A stretch of 64,000 nt of DNA from Ramlibacter pinisoli (lineage in GTDB: Bacteria; Pseudomonadota; Gammaproteobacteria; Burkholderiales; Burkholderiaceae_C), in NCBI RefSeq assembly GCF_009758015.1, contig NZ_WSEL01000003.1:1736001-1800000 (forward strand), given 5' to 3'. The notes under the pieces are model-generated. The model made no database searches. It worked only from the letters and a program-made list of their open reading frames with translations, and was not told the DNA's origin. A program made the position numbers and the translations under genes. Of this stretch, positions 24,039 to 32,431 are shown in pieces (position 1 is the first letter of the stretch; each line of letters begins with the position of its first letter).

Positions 24039-24566
24039 ATGAAACCGATCGCACTTGGCGCGGCACTGGCCAGCGCCTGCCTGCTCGCCGCCTGCGGCAA
24101 GGCCGAGGACCCCTCCAGCGCCAAGGGCCCGCCCGCAACGCCGGGCAGCACGGCGGCCACCGCGCCGTCCGGCACCGGCACGCCGCCGGGATCGGGTGCG
24201 AGGTCGAGCTCGACGACTGCTTCCACCACGGCCCCGACGGCGCCCACTGCGCCTGCTGCACCCACCTCCACGGCACCGGGCGCACCCGGCGGCCCGGCCA
24301 CGATGGGCGCCGCCGCCGACGGCCAGAAGGTGTATGCGGCCACCTGCGTGGCCTGCCATGGCGCGGGCATCGCCGGCGCGCCCAAGATCGGCGACAAGGC
24401 CGACTGGGAACCGCGGGTGGCCCAGGGCAAGGACACGCTGTACCAGCACGCCCTCCAGGGCTTCCAGGGCAAGAAGGGCGTCATGCCCCCCAAGGGCGGC
24501 AACACGGCGCTGCCCGACCCCGAGGTGAAGGCGGCGGTCGACTACATGGTGTCGCAGGCCCGCTGA
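24039..24566 (+). CDS. Cytochrome c5-like lipoprotein
   Basis: A 175-residue protein with a lipoprotein signal peptide (lipobox LAAC, residues 16-19), then a low-complexity Thr/Ala/Pro linker to about residue 90, and a single cytochrome c domain. The haem site is 'CVACHGAGIAGAPKIGD' (CxxCH) and the axial Met is in 'KGVMPPKGGN'. The domain belongs to the c5 class of small periplasmic electron carriers, here tethered to a membrane by lipid. The ATG at 24039 follows GGAG. It stands alone, convergent with the hydrolase gene. Confidence 0.88.
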   Translation: MKPIALGAALASACLLAACGKAEDPSSAKGPPATPGSTAATAPSGTGTPPGSGARSSSTTASTTAPTAPTAPAAPTSTAPGAPGGPATMGAAADGQKVYAATCVACHGAGIAGAPKIGDKADWEPRVAQGKDTLYQHALQGFQGKKGVMPPKGGNTALPDPEVKAAVDYMVSQAR

Positions 24567-24584
24567 AGGCCCGCGCCCCGAGCG

Positions 24585-25433
24585 TCAGGCCTTGAAGCCG
24601 ACGACCTGCTGCCGCTGCTCGCCCAGGCCCTGGATGCCCAGGGTCATGACGTCGCCCTTCTTGAGGAAGCGCGGCGGCTTCATGCCCAGGCCGACGCCGG
24701 GCGGGGTGCCGGTCGTGATGACGTCGCCGGGCAGCAGCGTCATGAACTGGCTGACGTAGCTGACCAGGTGCGCGGCGCCGAAGATCATGGTCTTCGTGTT
24801 GCCGGTCTGCATCCGCTCGCCGTTCACGTCCAGCCACATGTCCAGGCGCTGCACGTTCTCGATCTCGTCGGTGGTCACCAGCCAGGGGCCGATGGGCCCG
24901 AAGGTGTCGCAGCCCTTGCCCTTGTCCCACTGCGGTCCGCGCTCGAGCTGGAACTCGCGCTCGCTGACGTCGTTGATCACGCAGTAGCCGGCCACGTACG
25001 ACAGCGCGTCCTTCTTGGACACGTAGCGGGCGCGGCTGCCGATGACGATGCCCAGCTCGACCTCCCAGTCGCTCTTGACCGAGCCCTTGGGCAGCATCAC
25101 GTCGTCGTCCGGGCCCTGGATGCAGCTGGTGGCCTTCATGAACACCACCGGCTCCTTGGGGATGGGCATGCCGGACTCGGCCGCGTGGTCGGTGAAGTTC
25201 AGGCCGATGGCGATGAACTTGCCGACGTTGGCCACCGGGCACCCCATGCGCGGCTTGCCGCGCACCAGCGGCAGCTTGGCCGGGTTGGCCTTGCGGATCT
25301 TGGCCAGCACCGCCGGCGCCAGCTGCGCCGGCCCCAGCTCGGGCACCACCGCACTGAGGTCGCGCAGCTTGCCGTCGGCATCGATGAGGCCGGGCTTTTC
25401 CTTGCCCGGGTTGCCATAGCGAACGAGTTTCAT
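24585..25433 (-). CDS. Fumarylacetoacetate hydrolase family protein (2,4-diketo-3-deoxy-acid hydrolase-like)
   Basis: A 282-residue FAH-fold hydrolase. The metal-binding acids are visible: 'SDWEVELGIVIG' (E-x-E, residues about 121-132) and 'GYCVINDVSERE' (Asp), and the C-terminal 'GDVITTGTPPGVG' is the family hallmark. The N-terminal 'MKLVRYGNPGKEKPGLID' matches the branch that includes L-rhamnose-pathway LRA6 and L-fucose-pathway hydrolases, which cleave 2,4-diketo-3-deoxy acids to pyruvate and a small hydroxy acid. Placed downstream of two SDR genes it fits the last step of a non-phosphorylative sugar-acid pathway (inference). Confidence 0.87.
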   Translation of the reverse strand: MKLVRYGNPGKEKPGLIDADGKLRDLSAVVPELGPAQLAPAVLAKIRKANPAKLPLVRGKPRMGCPVANVGKFIAIGLNFTDHAAESGMPIPKEPVVFMKATSCIQGPDDDVMLPKGSVKSDWEVELGIVIGSRARYVSKKDALSYVAGYCVINDVSEREFQLERGPQWDKGKGCDTFGPIGPWLVTTDEIENVQRLDMWLDVNGERMQTGNTKTMIFGAAHLVSYVSQFMTLLPGDVITTGTPPGVGLGMKPPRFLKKGDVMTLGIQGLGEQRQQVVGFKA

Positions 25434-25464
25434 CGGTTCTTCTTTCTTCCGTTGTCGAGGGATT

Positions 25465-26211
25465 TCAATACGTGGCGCGGCCGCCGGAGAGGTCGAACAC
25501 GGCGCCGGTGGAGAACGAGCACTCCTCGGTGCACAGCCAGCCGACCATGGCGGCGATCTCCTCGGGCATGCCGAAGCGGCCCATCGGGATCTTGCTCAGC
25601 ATGAACTGGATGTGCTCGGGCGTCATCTGGTCGAAGATGGCCGTCTTCACCGCCGCCGGGGTCACGCAGTTGACCCGCACGTCGACGTCGGCCAGTTCCT
25701 TGCCCAGCGACTTGGTCAGGCCGATCACACCTGCCTTGCTGGCGCTGTAGGCGCTGGCGTTCGGGTTGCCGTCCTTGCCGGCGACCGAGGCGATGTTGAC
25801 GATGCGGCCGTAGCCCTGCTGGCGCATCAGCGCCGCCACTTCGCGGCAGCAGTGGAACACGCCCAGCAGGTTGACCTCGAGCACCTGGCGCCAGGCCTCC
25901 GGCGGGTAGTCCCAGACCCTGGTGTTGGGGCCGGTGATGCCGGCGCTGTTGACGAGGGCGTCGATGCGGGCAGCCTGCGCGGTGGTGCGCCGGACCGCCT
26001 CCTGCACCGACGCGAAGTCGGCCACGTCGACGTGGATCGCCCGCGCCTTGCCACCCAGCGTGAGGGCCGCCTGCTGCGCAGCGGCCTCGTCACGGTCCCA
26101 GAGGGACACGGTGCCGCCGGACTGCACCAGGCGCTGCGCGATGGCGTAGCCCAGGCCGGTGGCGCCGCCGGTGATGACCGCATGCCGGCCCTGGAAGTCG
26201 AGCTGGTTCAA
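25465..26211 (-). CDS. SDR family oxidoreductase
   Basis: A 248-residue classical SDR. Cofactor motif 'VITGGATGLGYAIA' (residues about 12-25), acidic 'DRDEAAA' favouring NAD, catalytic Ser in 'NIASVAG', and YSASK for Tyr-x3-Lys. The best start is TTG at 26211, whose last bases overlap the TGA stop of the upstream SDR gene (TTGA); no ATG or GTG is available nearby. It is similar to 3-oxoacyl-ACP reductase-like sugar dehydrogenases. Role in context: one oxidation step of the sugar-acid route, with the second SDR gene doing another, or acting on another epimer. Confidence 0.86.
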   Translation of the reverse strand: MNQLDFQGRHAVITGGATGLGYAIAQRLVQSGGTVSLWDRDEAAAQQAALTLGGKARAIHVDVADFASVQEAVRRTTAQAARIDALVNSAGITGPNTRVWDYPPEAWRQVLEVNLLGVFHCCREVAALMRQQGYGRIVNIASVAGKDGNPNASAYSASKAGVIGLTKSLGKELADVDVRVNCVTPAAVKTAIFDQMTPEHIQFMLSKIPMGRFGMPEEIAAMVGWLCTEECSFSTGAVFDLSGGRATY

Positions 26212-26945
26212 ATCGTCATCCCCCCGTCGGCGGCGTAGGCCTGGCCGGTGACGAAGGCGGCCTCGTCGCTGGCCAGGAACACCACCACCGGCGCGATCTC
26301 GTGCGCCTGCGCCAGCCGGCCCATCGGCTGGCGGGCGATGAAGTTCTTGCGCGCCTCGACCGGGTCGTCGTAGGCGTTGATGCGGTCCTGAAGCGACGGC
26401 GTGTCCACCGTGCCGGGACACACCGCATTGCAGCGCACGTTCTGGCCGACATAGTCGGCGGCGACGCTCTTGGTCAGGCCCAGCACGGCCGCCTTGCTGG
26501 CGCCGTAGATGAAGCGGTTGGGCAGGCCCTTGATGCTGCTGCACACGCTGGCCATGTTGATGATGCTGCCGCCGCGGCCCTGCTCCAGCATGCGCGGAAG
26601 CACGGTCTGGATGGCCCAGAACTGCGCCCGGGCATTGAGGTTGAACGCGAACGCCCAGTCGTCGTCGTTGGCCTGCAGGATGGTGCCGTTGTGCACCACG
26701 CCGGCGCAGTTGAACAGCACGTCGACGGCCGGCATCTCGCCCACCACGCGGGCGATGGCCGCCTTGTCCAGGACGTCGAGCCGCCTCGCCGTCACCCGCT
26801 CGACCCCCGCGAAGCCGGCCAGCAAGTCCTCGTTGACGTCGGTCGCCCACACCTGCGCGCCCTCCGCCGCCATGGCCAGCGCACTCGCGCGGCCGATTCC
26901 CTGACCGGCCGCGGTGACCAGCGCGGTCTTGCCCTTCAAACGCAT
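26208..26945 (-). CDS. SDR family oxidoreductase, 2-keto-3-deoxy-L-fuconate dehydrogenase-like
   Basis: A 245-residue SDR. 'KTALVTAAGQGIGRASALAMAAEGAQVWATDVNED' (residues about 5-40) binds NAD, 'IINMASVCSSIKGLPNRFIYGASKAA' carries the Ser and YGASK, and 'FIARQPMGRLAQAHEIAPVVVFLASDE' follows. These segments match the branch with DHRS6 and L-fuconate-pathway 4-dehydrogenases, which oxidise 2-keto-3-deoxy acids at C4. The product would suit the FAH-type hydrolase two genes on. The ATG at 26945 follows AGGAGG; the longer frame has no such site. It is divergent from the GntR gene. Confidence 0.88.
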   Translation of the reverse strand: MRLKGKTALVTAAGQGIGRASALAMAAEGAQVWATDVNEDLLAGFAGVERVTARRLDVLDKAAIARVVGEMPAVDVLFNCAGVVHNGTILQANDDDWAFAFNLNARAQFWAIQTVLPRMLEQGRGGSIINMASVCSSIKGLPNRFIYGASKAAVLGLTKSVAADYVGQNVRCNAVCPGTVDTPSLQDRINAYDDPVEARKNFIARQPMGRLAQAHEIAPVVVFLASDEAAFVTGQAYAADGGMTI

Positions 26946-27020
26946 CGGTGCCTCCTGTTCGCGCCTGCCCACGGGTTTTGCCGGATGCGCGGGACAGGCG
27001 CGGGACGGATATTAATTGGC

Positions 27021-27036
27021 CTGACCACTTGGCCAG
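27021..27036. promoter_or_regulatory. Candidate GntR/FadR-type operator
   Basis: CTGACCA-CT-TGGCCAG is an imperfect inverted repeat (6 of 7 bases match) between the divergent SDR and GntR genes, resembling the TGGTC/GACCA half-sites of FadR-subfamily regulators. An adjacent AT-rich patch (ATATTAATT, about 27009-27017) would be the -10 region of the leftward operon, so binding here would control it. Confidence 0.5.
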
Positions 27037-27073
27037 TCATGGCGAACCCTTAGTGGCTGGCCGCCCCCCAACG

Positions 27074-27805
27074 ATGCCACTGCAAGCCGTCGAATCGCAA
27101 CGCCTGTACCGGCAGATCGCCGAGCAGTTGCGTTCGCTCATCGGCAAGGGCGAGTTCGACACCGGCAGCCGCCTGCCGGCCGAACGGGACCTGGCGCGCC
27201 AGCTGGGCGTGAGCCGCCCCTCGGTGCGCGAGGCGCTGATCGCGCTGGAGGTCGAGGGCCTGGTGGAAGTGCGCATCGGCTCCGGCGTCTACGTGCGCCC
27301 GCCGGCCGGCGCCAGGCTGAACAGCAAGCCCCCGGGCCACGCCGCCACGGCCGCAGCCGCCGAATGGGGCCCGCTCGAACTGATGCGGGCGCGCGAACTG
27401 GTCGAGGGCGAGGTCGCTGCGCTGGCCGCGCGCCACGCGCGCAAGGCGCAGATCGCGGCCATGGCCGAGGCCCTCCAGCAGATGCGCGATGCCGCCGCGG
27501 CCGGCATCGTCCCGCGCGAGGGCGACGGCGCCTTCCACTCGGCCATCGCCGCTGCCTGCGGCAACGGCGTGCTGCACGACACCGTGGTGAGCTACTGGGA
27601 CGCGCGCAGCGGCGTGCTGTTCGAACGGATGAGCGACTACTTCGAGAACGCGGCCTCGTGGAGCGCCGCGATCGGCGAGCACGAGCAGGTGCTCGAGGCC
27701 ATCCGGCAGCACGACGACAACGCCGCCCGCGCCGCCATGCAGCACCACCTGAAGAAGGCCTATGCCCGTTACAGCGCGAGCTGGCGCCGCGCCAACAGTT
27801 CCTGA
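27074..27805 (+). CDS. GntR family regulator, FadR subfamily
   Basis: A 243-residue regulator. The winged helix-turn-helix is at residues about 10-75 ('RLYRQIAEQLRSLIGKGEFDTGSRLPAERDLARQLGVSRPSVREALIALEVEGLVEVRIGSGVYV'-like segment, split here by key motifs LPAERDLA and SRPSVREAL). The C-terminal FCD ligand domain has 'LMRARELVEGEVAALAA', and a metal-type His in 'AFHSAIAAACGN' and 'EHEQVLEAIRQHD'. FCD regulators bind sugar acids or short organic acids. It lies between the leftward SDR/hydrolase genes and the rightward TRAP genes, 34 bases before dctP, so it likely controls both arms. Confidence 0.9.
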   Translation: MPLQAVESQRLYRQIAEQLRSLIGKGEFDTGSRLPAERDLARQLGVSRPSVREALIALEVEGLVEVRIGSGVYVRPPAGARLNSKPPGHAATAAAAEWGPLELMRARELVEGEVAALAARHARKAQIAAMAEALQQMRDAAAAGIVPREGDGAFHSAIAAACGNGVLHDTVVSYWDARSGVLFERMSDYFENAASWSAAIGEHEQVLEAIRQHDDNAARAAMQHHLKKAYARYSASWRRANSS

Positions 27806-27839
27806 CGCCAGAACCCCCAACGACAAAGGAGACAGACCG

Positions 27840-28817
27840 ATGCACAAGCGACTCACCCTGAAACTCGTCGCCGCCTGCGCCCTCGCGGCCGCGGTGGCCG
27901 CGCCCGCGTTCGCACAGACCAAGCTCAAGTGGGCCCACGTCTACGAGACCTCCGAGCCGTACCACAAGTGGTCGGTGTGGGCCGGCGAGGAATTCAAGAA
28001 GCGCACCAACGGCAAGTACGAGATCCAGGTGTTCCCGGCTTCCAGCCTGGGCAAGGAAAGCGAGATCAACCAGGGCCTGCAGCTGGGCACGGTGGACATC
28101 ATCCTGACCGGCGCCTCGTTCGCAGCCACCTCGTTCCCGCGCCTGGCGGTCAGCTACTACCCGTTCACCTTCCGTGACGCCGACCACGTCATCAAGTACA
28201 GCAAGAGCGACGTCTTCAAGGAGCTCGCCGAGGGCTACAAGAAGGCCACCGGCAACACCGTCACGGCGCTCACGTACTACGGGGCCCGCCACGCCACCAG
28301 CAACAAGCTGTTCAAGACCTGCGACGAGATGAAGGGCCTGAAGATGCGGGTGCCCGACGCGCCGGCCTACACCGCCCTGCCCCGTGCCTGCGGCGCCAAC
28401 CCGACGCCGATCGCGTTCGCCGAGGTCTACCTGGCGCTGCAGAACGGCACCGTCGACGCGCAGGAGAACCCGCTGCCCACCATCGAGGCCAAGAAGTTCT
28501 TCGAGGTGCAGAAGAACATCATCCTGACCGGCCACATCGCCGACTCGCTGCTCACCATCGTCTCGCCCACGTTGCTGGGCAAGCTGTCGCCGGCCGAGCA
28601 GAAGATCCTGGTGGAAGTCACGCAGGAAGCCGCGGAGAAGGCCACCAACGACATCCGCAAGCGCGAGGGTGAACTGGTCGACGAGTTCAAGAAGAAGGGC
28701 GTGAACGTCGTCACCGTCGACCGCAACGACTTCCAGCAACGCGTGCTCAAGGCCATCAGCTTCGAATCGATGAAGCTGGACAAGAAGGACTGGGACCGCG
28801 TCGTCGGCCTGAAGTAA
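27840..28817 (+). CDS. TRAP transporter solute-binding protein, DctP family
   Basis: A 325-residue periplasmic receptor with a signal peptide (residues 1-25, cut after ...AFA). The family features are present: 'KLKWAHVYETSEPYHKWSVWAGEEFKKRTNGKYEIQVFP', 'MKGLKMRVPDAPAY' with the conserved Arg that binds the carboxylate of the ligand (about residue 173), and 'AEVYLALQNGTVDAQENPL'. It binds an organic or sugar acid and hands it to the Q-M membrane pair. ATG at 27840 follows AAAGGAG. Ligand unknown; sugar-acid genes around it suggest a hexonate or deoxy-hexonate. Confidence 0.92.
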   Translation: MHKRLTLKLVAACALAAAVAAPAFAQTKLKWAHVYETSEPYHKWSVWAGEEFKKRTNGKYEIQVFPASSLGKESEINQGLQLGTVDIILTGASFAATSFPRLAVSYYPFTFRDADHVIKYSKSDVFKELAEGYKKATGNTVTALTYYGARHATSNKLFKTCDEMKGLKMRVPDAPAYTALPRACGANPTPIAFAEVYLALQNGTVDAQENPLPTIEAKKFFEVQKNIILTGHIADSLLTIVSPTLLGKLSPAEQKILVEVTQEAAEKATNDIRKREGELVDEFKKKGVNVVTVDRNDFQQRVLKAISFESMKLDKKDWDRVVGLK

Positions 28818-28836
28818 GCCGCGACCGACCAGAGCC

Positions 28837-28855
28837 CCGGGCCGGCACGGCCCGG
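28837..28855 (+). terminator. Strong intercistronic hairpin between dctP- and dctQ-type genes
   Basis: CCGGGCCG-GCA-CGGCCCGG is a perfect 8-base-pair stem with a 3-base loop, 19 bases after the dctP stop. No T-run follows, so it is probably not a full terminator but an mRNA-stabilising or partial-termination element that gives more receptor than membrane subunits. Confidence 0.55.
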
Positions 28856-28881
28856 CCGCCCCCTTGCAGGAGACTCAAGCG

Positions 28882-29478
28882 ATGTCAGCCGACCTCGGAA
28901 CCGCTGCCACCAGCAGCATCGACGACATGCCCCGCGTCATGGGCGACGACGGGGAATTCCATGCCCAGGACGAAGCCGTGGTGCTGTCCGGCACCCCGCC
29001 GGAGGCCTGGGTGGCGCTGGCGTTCTTCTGGATCCTGGGGAGCGTGGTGTTCTACCAGTTCATCACCCGCTACGTGTTCAACGACTCGGCCGCCTGGACC
29101 GAGGAGATCGCCCGCTACCTGCTGATCGCCACCGTGTTCACGGGCGCGACCATCGGGGTGGTCAAGAACAACCACATCCAGGTCGACTTCTTCTACCGCT
29201 ACATGCCGGCCGGCTTCAGCCGGCTGCTGGCCACGGCCGTCGACGTGCTGCGCATCACCTTCTTCGCGGCGGCCACGGTGCTGACGGTGATGATGATGCT
29301 CAAGCTGGGCAGCAACTCGCGCATGACCATGGTCGACCTGCCGATGAACTACGTGTACGGCGTCTGCCTGCTCGGGTTCGCGGCCATGGCGGTGCGCTCG
29401 GTGCTCGTCGCGCGCACCCACTGGCGGCGCGGCTACTCCGTGCTGGAGCGGCCGGAATCCACCATGGACGACCGCTGA
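28882..29478 (+). CDS. TRAP transporter small permease, DctQ family
   Basis: A 198-residue membrane protein with four segments: about residues 42-62 ('VALAFFWILGSVVFYQFITRYVF'), 75-97, 115-140 and 155-175. 'NDSAAWTEEIARYLLIATVFTGATIGVVKNNHIQVDFF' is the conserved first loop and second helix of this family. An unusual acidic N-terminal extension of about 35 residues precedes the first helix. ATG at 28882 follows AGGAG. It forms the transporter with the neighbouring receptor and large subunit. Confidence 0.9.
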   Translation: MSADLGTAATSSIDDMPRVMGDDGEFHAQDEAVVLSGTPPEAWVALAFFWILGSVVFYQFITRYVFNDSAAWTEEIARYLLIATVFTGATIGVVKNNHIQVDFFYRYMPAGFSRLLATAVDVLRITFFAAATVLTVMMMLKLGSNSRMTMVDLPMNYVYGVCLLGFAAMAVRSVLVARTHWRRGYSVLERPESTMDDR

Positions 29479-29503
29479 ACCCCCGCCCACGAGAAGAACA
29501 CCC

Positions 29504-30901
29504 ATGCTCAAGATCATCTTCCTCGGCCTGATGGCCAGCGGCCTGCCGGTGGCCGTCGCGATGGCCGGCTCGGCCCTGCTGTTCATCCTGCTGTCCGACA
29601 GCACCCTGCCCGGCTTCGTCGTCATCCACCGCATGGTCAGCGGCATCGACAGCTTCCCGTTGCTGGCGGTGCCGTTCTTCATCCTGGCCGGCAACCTGAT
29701 GAACAACGCCGGCATCACCAACCGCATCTACAACTACGCCCTGGCGCTGGTGGGCTGGCTCAAGGGCGGGCTGGGCCACGTCAACGTGGTCGGCTCGGTG
29801 GTGTTCGCCGGCATGAGCGGCACGGCCATCGCCGACGCCGCCGGCCTGGGCACCATCGAGATCAAGGCCATGAAGGATCATGGCTACGAGACCGAGTTCG
29901 CGGTCGGCGTCACCGCCGCCTCGGCCACCCTGGGCCCCATCATCCCGCCGTCGCTGCCCTTCGTGATCTACGGGATGATGGCCAACGTCAGCGTCGGCGC
30001 GCTGTTCCTGGCCGGCATCCTGCCGGGCGTGCTGATGGCGGTGCTGATGATGCTCACCGTTGCCTACTTCGCGCACAAGAACGGCTGGGGCGGCGACATC
30101 GCCTTCGAATGGGGCCGCCTGGGCAAGGCCGTCGGCGAGACGGCGGTCGTGGTCGGCTGGCCGCTGGCGCTGTGGCTGCTGATCGTGAAGGCCGGCCTGC
30201 CCGCGCAGGCCACGGTGGCCGCCGGGCTGGTGGTTCTGTTCGGCATGGACCGCGTGTTCCGCTTCCAGGCGGTGCTGCCGATCATGACGCCGGTGCTGCT
30301 CATCGGCGGCATGACCACCGGCCTGTTCACCCCCACCGAAGGCGCCATCGCGGCCTGCATCTGGGCCATGGTGCTGGGCTTCGCCTGGTACCGCACGCTG
30401 ACCTGGAAGATGTTCGTGAAGGTCTGCCTGGACACCGTCGAGACCACCTCCACCGTGCTGCTCATCGTCGCGGCGGCCAGCATCTTCGGCTGGATGCTCA
30501 CCGCCACCGGCGTCACCGCGGCCATCGCGCAATGGGTGCTGGCCTTCACCAAGGAACCCTGGGTGTTCCTGCTGCTGGCCAACGCGCTGATGCTGTTCGT
30601 CGGCTGCTTCCTGGAACCGACGGCGGCCATCACGATCCTGGTGCCCATCCTGGTGCCGATCTGCCAGCAGCTGGGCATCGACCTGGTCCACTTCGGCCTG
30701 GTGATGGTGCTCAACCTGATGATCGGCCTGCTGCACCCGCCCATGGGCATGGTGCTGTTCGTGCTGGCGCGCGTGGCAAAGTTGTCGGTCGAGCGCACGA
30801 CGATGGCCATCCTGCCGTGGCTGGTGCCGCTGCTGCTGTCGCTGGGCATCATCACGTACTTCCCCAAGCTGGTGCTCTGGCTGCCGAAGATGTTCTACTG
30901 A
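29504..30901 (+). CDS. TRAP transporter large permease, DctM family
   Basis: A 465-residue membrane protein with about 12 segments, the Na+-coupled transport subunit. Hallmarks: 'FPLLAVPFFILAGNLMNNAGI', 'GSVVFAGMSGTAIADAAGLGTIEIKAM', 'ASATLGPIIPPSLPFVIYG' and 'FLEPTAAITILVPILVPI'. It is some 35-40 residues longer than the usual 425; the extra length is in the middle ('GLVVLFGMDRVFRFQAVLPIMTPV'), a hydrophobic stretch. It ends one base before the UxaA gene start, in the same operon. Confidence 0.92.
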   Translation: MLKIIFLGLMASGLPVAVAMAGSALLFILLSDSTLPGFVVIHRMVSGIDSFPLLAVPFFILAGNLMNNAGITNRIYNYALALVGWLKGGLGHVNVVGSVVFAGMSGTAIADAAGLGTIEIKAMKDHGYETEFAVGVTAASATLGPIIPPSLPFVIYGMMANVSVGALFLAGILPGVLMAVLMMLTVAYFAHKNGWGGDIAFEWGRLGKAVGETAVVVGWPLALWLLIVKAGLPAQATVAAGLVVLFGMDRVFRFQAVLPIMTPVLLIGGMTTGLFTPTEGAIAACIWAMVLGFAWYRTLTWKMFVKVCLDTVETTSTVLLIVAAASIFGWMLTATGVTAAIAQWVLAFTKEPWVFLLLANALMLFVGCFLEPTAAITILVPILVPICQQLGIDLVHFGLVMVLNLMIGLLHPPMGMVLFVLARVAKLSVERTTMAILPWLVPLLLSLGIITYFPKLVLWLPKMFY

Positions 30902-30902
30902 C

Positions 30903-32429
30903 ATGACCCCCTTCATCCGCCTCCATCCCCAGGACGATGTCCTGATCGCCCGCTCGCAGCTCGTGGGCGGCACCACCGTCGAAGGCGTCCAGGTCCGCGG
31001 CCTGGTGCCTCCCGGCCACAAGGTCGCCCTGCGCGACATCGCTCCGGGCCAGCCGGTGCGCCGCTACAACCAGATCATCGGTTTCGCCAGCAAGCCCATC
31101 GCGGCCGGCGACCATGTGCACACGCACAACCTGGGCGTGGGGGCCGAAGGCGGCGCCTTTGCGCGCGACTACGCCTTCGGCGCCGACGTCAAGCCCGAGC
31201 CGGGCCGCCGCGAGGCCACCTTCCTGGGCATCCGGCGCGCCGACGGCCGGGTCGCCACCCGCAACTACATCGGCGTGCTGTCCAGCGTCAACTGCTCGGC
31301 GACCGCCGCGCGCGCCATCGCCGACCACTTCTCGCGCCAGAGCAACCCGGGTGCGCTGGCCGACTATCCCAACATCGACGGCGTGGTCGCCCTCACCCAC
31401 GGCACCGGCTGCGGCATGGACACCGAGGGCCTGGGCATGCAGCTGCTGGAGCGCACGCTGGCCGGCTACGCCACCCACGCGAACTTCTGGGGCGTCGTCG
31501 TGGTCGGCCTGGGCTGCGAGGCCAACCAGATCAACGCCTGGCTGGCGCACAGCAGCCTGCGCGAAGGCGACACGCTGCGCGTGTTCAACATCCAGGACAC
31601 GGGCGGCACCCGCAAGACGGTCGAGAAGGGCATCGCGCTGGTGCGCGAGATGCTGCCGGCCGCCAACCGCGTCAAGCGCGAGCCGTGCGGCGCCGAGCAC
31701 ATCACGATCGGCCTGCAATGCGGCGGCTCGGACGGCTACTCGGGCATCAGCGCCAACCCGGCGCTGGGCGCCGCGGTCGACCTGCTGGTGGCGCACGGCG
31801 GCACGGCCATCCTGTCGGAGACGCCCGAGATCTACGGCGCCGAACACCTGCTCACCCGCCGCGCCGTCCGGCGCGACGTGGGCGAGAAGCTGATCTCGCG
31901 CATCAAGTGGTGGGAGGACTACACCCGCATCAACTCCGGCGAGATGAACAACAACCCCTCGCCCGGCAACAAGGCCGGCGGGCTGACCACCATCCTGGAG
32001 AAGTCGCTCGGCGCCGTCGCCAAGGGCGGCACCACCAACCTGCAGGCGGTGTACGAGTACGCCGAGCCGGTCACGGCGCACGGCTTCGTCTACATGGACA
32101 CCCCCGGCTACGACCCGGTCAGCGCCACCGGCCAGGTGGCCGGCGGGGCCAACATGATCTGCTTCACCACCGGGCGCGGCTCGGCCTACGGCTGCGCGCC
32201 ATCGCCCTCGCTCAAGCTGGCGACCAACAGCGCGCTGTGGCAGCGCCAGGAAGAGGACATGGACATCAACTGCGGCGAGATCATCGACGGCACGTCGTCG
32301 GTGCAGCAGATGGGCGAGCGCATCTTCCGGCTGGTGCTGGCCACCGCGTCGGGCGAGCACAGCAAGAGCGAGCGTCACGGCTACGGACAGAACGAGTTCG
32401 TGCCGTGGCAGGTCGGGGCGGTGATGTAG
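30903..32429 (+). CDS. UxaA/GarD-type sugar-acid dehydratase
   Basis: A 508-residue full-length altronate/galactarate dehydratase family enzyme. The N-terminal SAF domain ('PQDDVLIARSQLVGGTTVEGVQVRG...GHKVALRDIAPGQPVRRYNQIIGF') spans residues about 8-65, followed by the UxaA part: 'GYCV'-like 'RRADGRVATRNYIGVLSSVNCSATAA', 'HGTGCGMDTEG', 'VVGLGCEANQ', 'QCGGSDGYSGISANPALG' and the Gly-rich 'GGANMICFTTGRGSAYGCAPSPSLKLATNS'. Iron-dependent members convert aldonates or aldarates to 2-keto-3-deoxy acids. It is the probable first step of the pathway encoded around it; the substrate is unknown. It lies 1 base after the DctM gene. Confidence 0.9.
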   Translation: MTPFIRLHPQDDVLIARSQLVGGTTVEGVQVRGLVPPGHKVALRDIAPGQPVRRYNQIIGFASKPIAAGDHVHTHNLGVGAEGGAFARDYAFGADVKPEPGRREATFLGIRRADGRVATRNYIGVLSSVNCSATAARAIADHFSRQSNPGALADYPNIDGVVALTHGTGCGMDTEGLGMQLLERTLAGYATHANFWGVVVVGLGCEANQINAWLAHSSLREGDTLRVFNIQDTGGTRKTVEKGIALVREMLPAANRVKREPCGAEHITIGLQCGGSDGYSGISANPALGAAVDLLVAHGGTAILSETPEIYGAEHLLTRRAVRRDVGEKLISRIKWWEDYTRINSGEMNNNPSPGNKAGGLTTILEKSLGAVAKGGTTNLQAVYEYAEPVTAHGFVYMDTPGYDPVSATGQVAGGANMICFTTGRGSAYGCAPSPSLKLATNSALWQRQEEDMDINCGEIIDGTSSVQQMGERIFRLVLATASGEHSKSERHGYGQNEFVPWQVGAVM

Positions 32430-32431
32430 CC

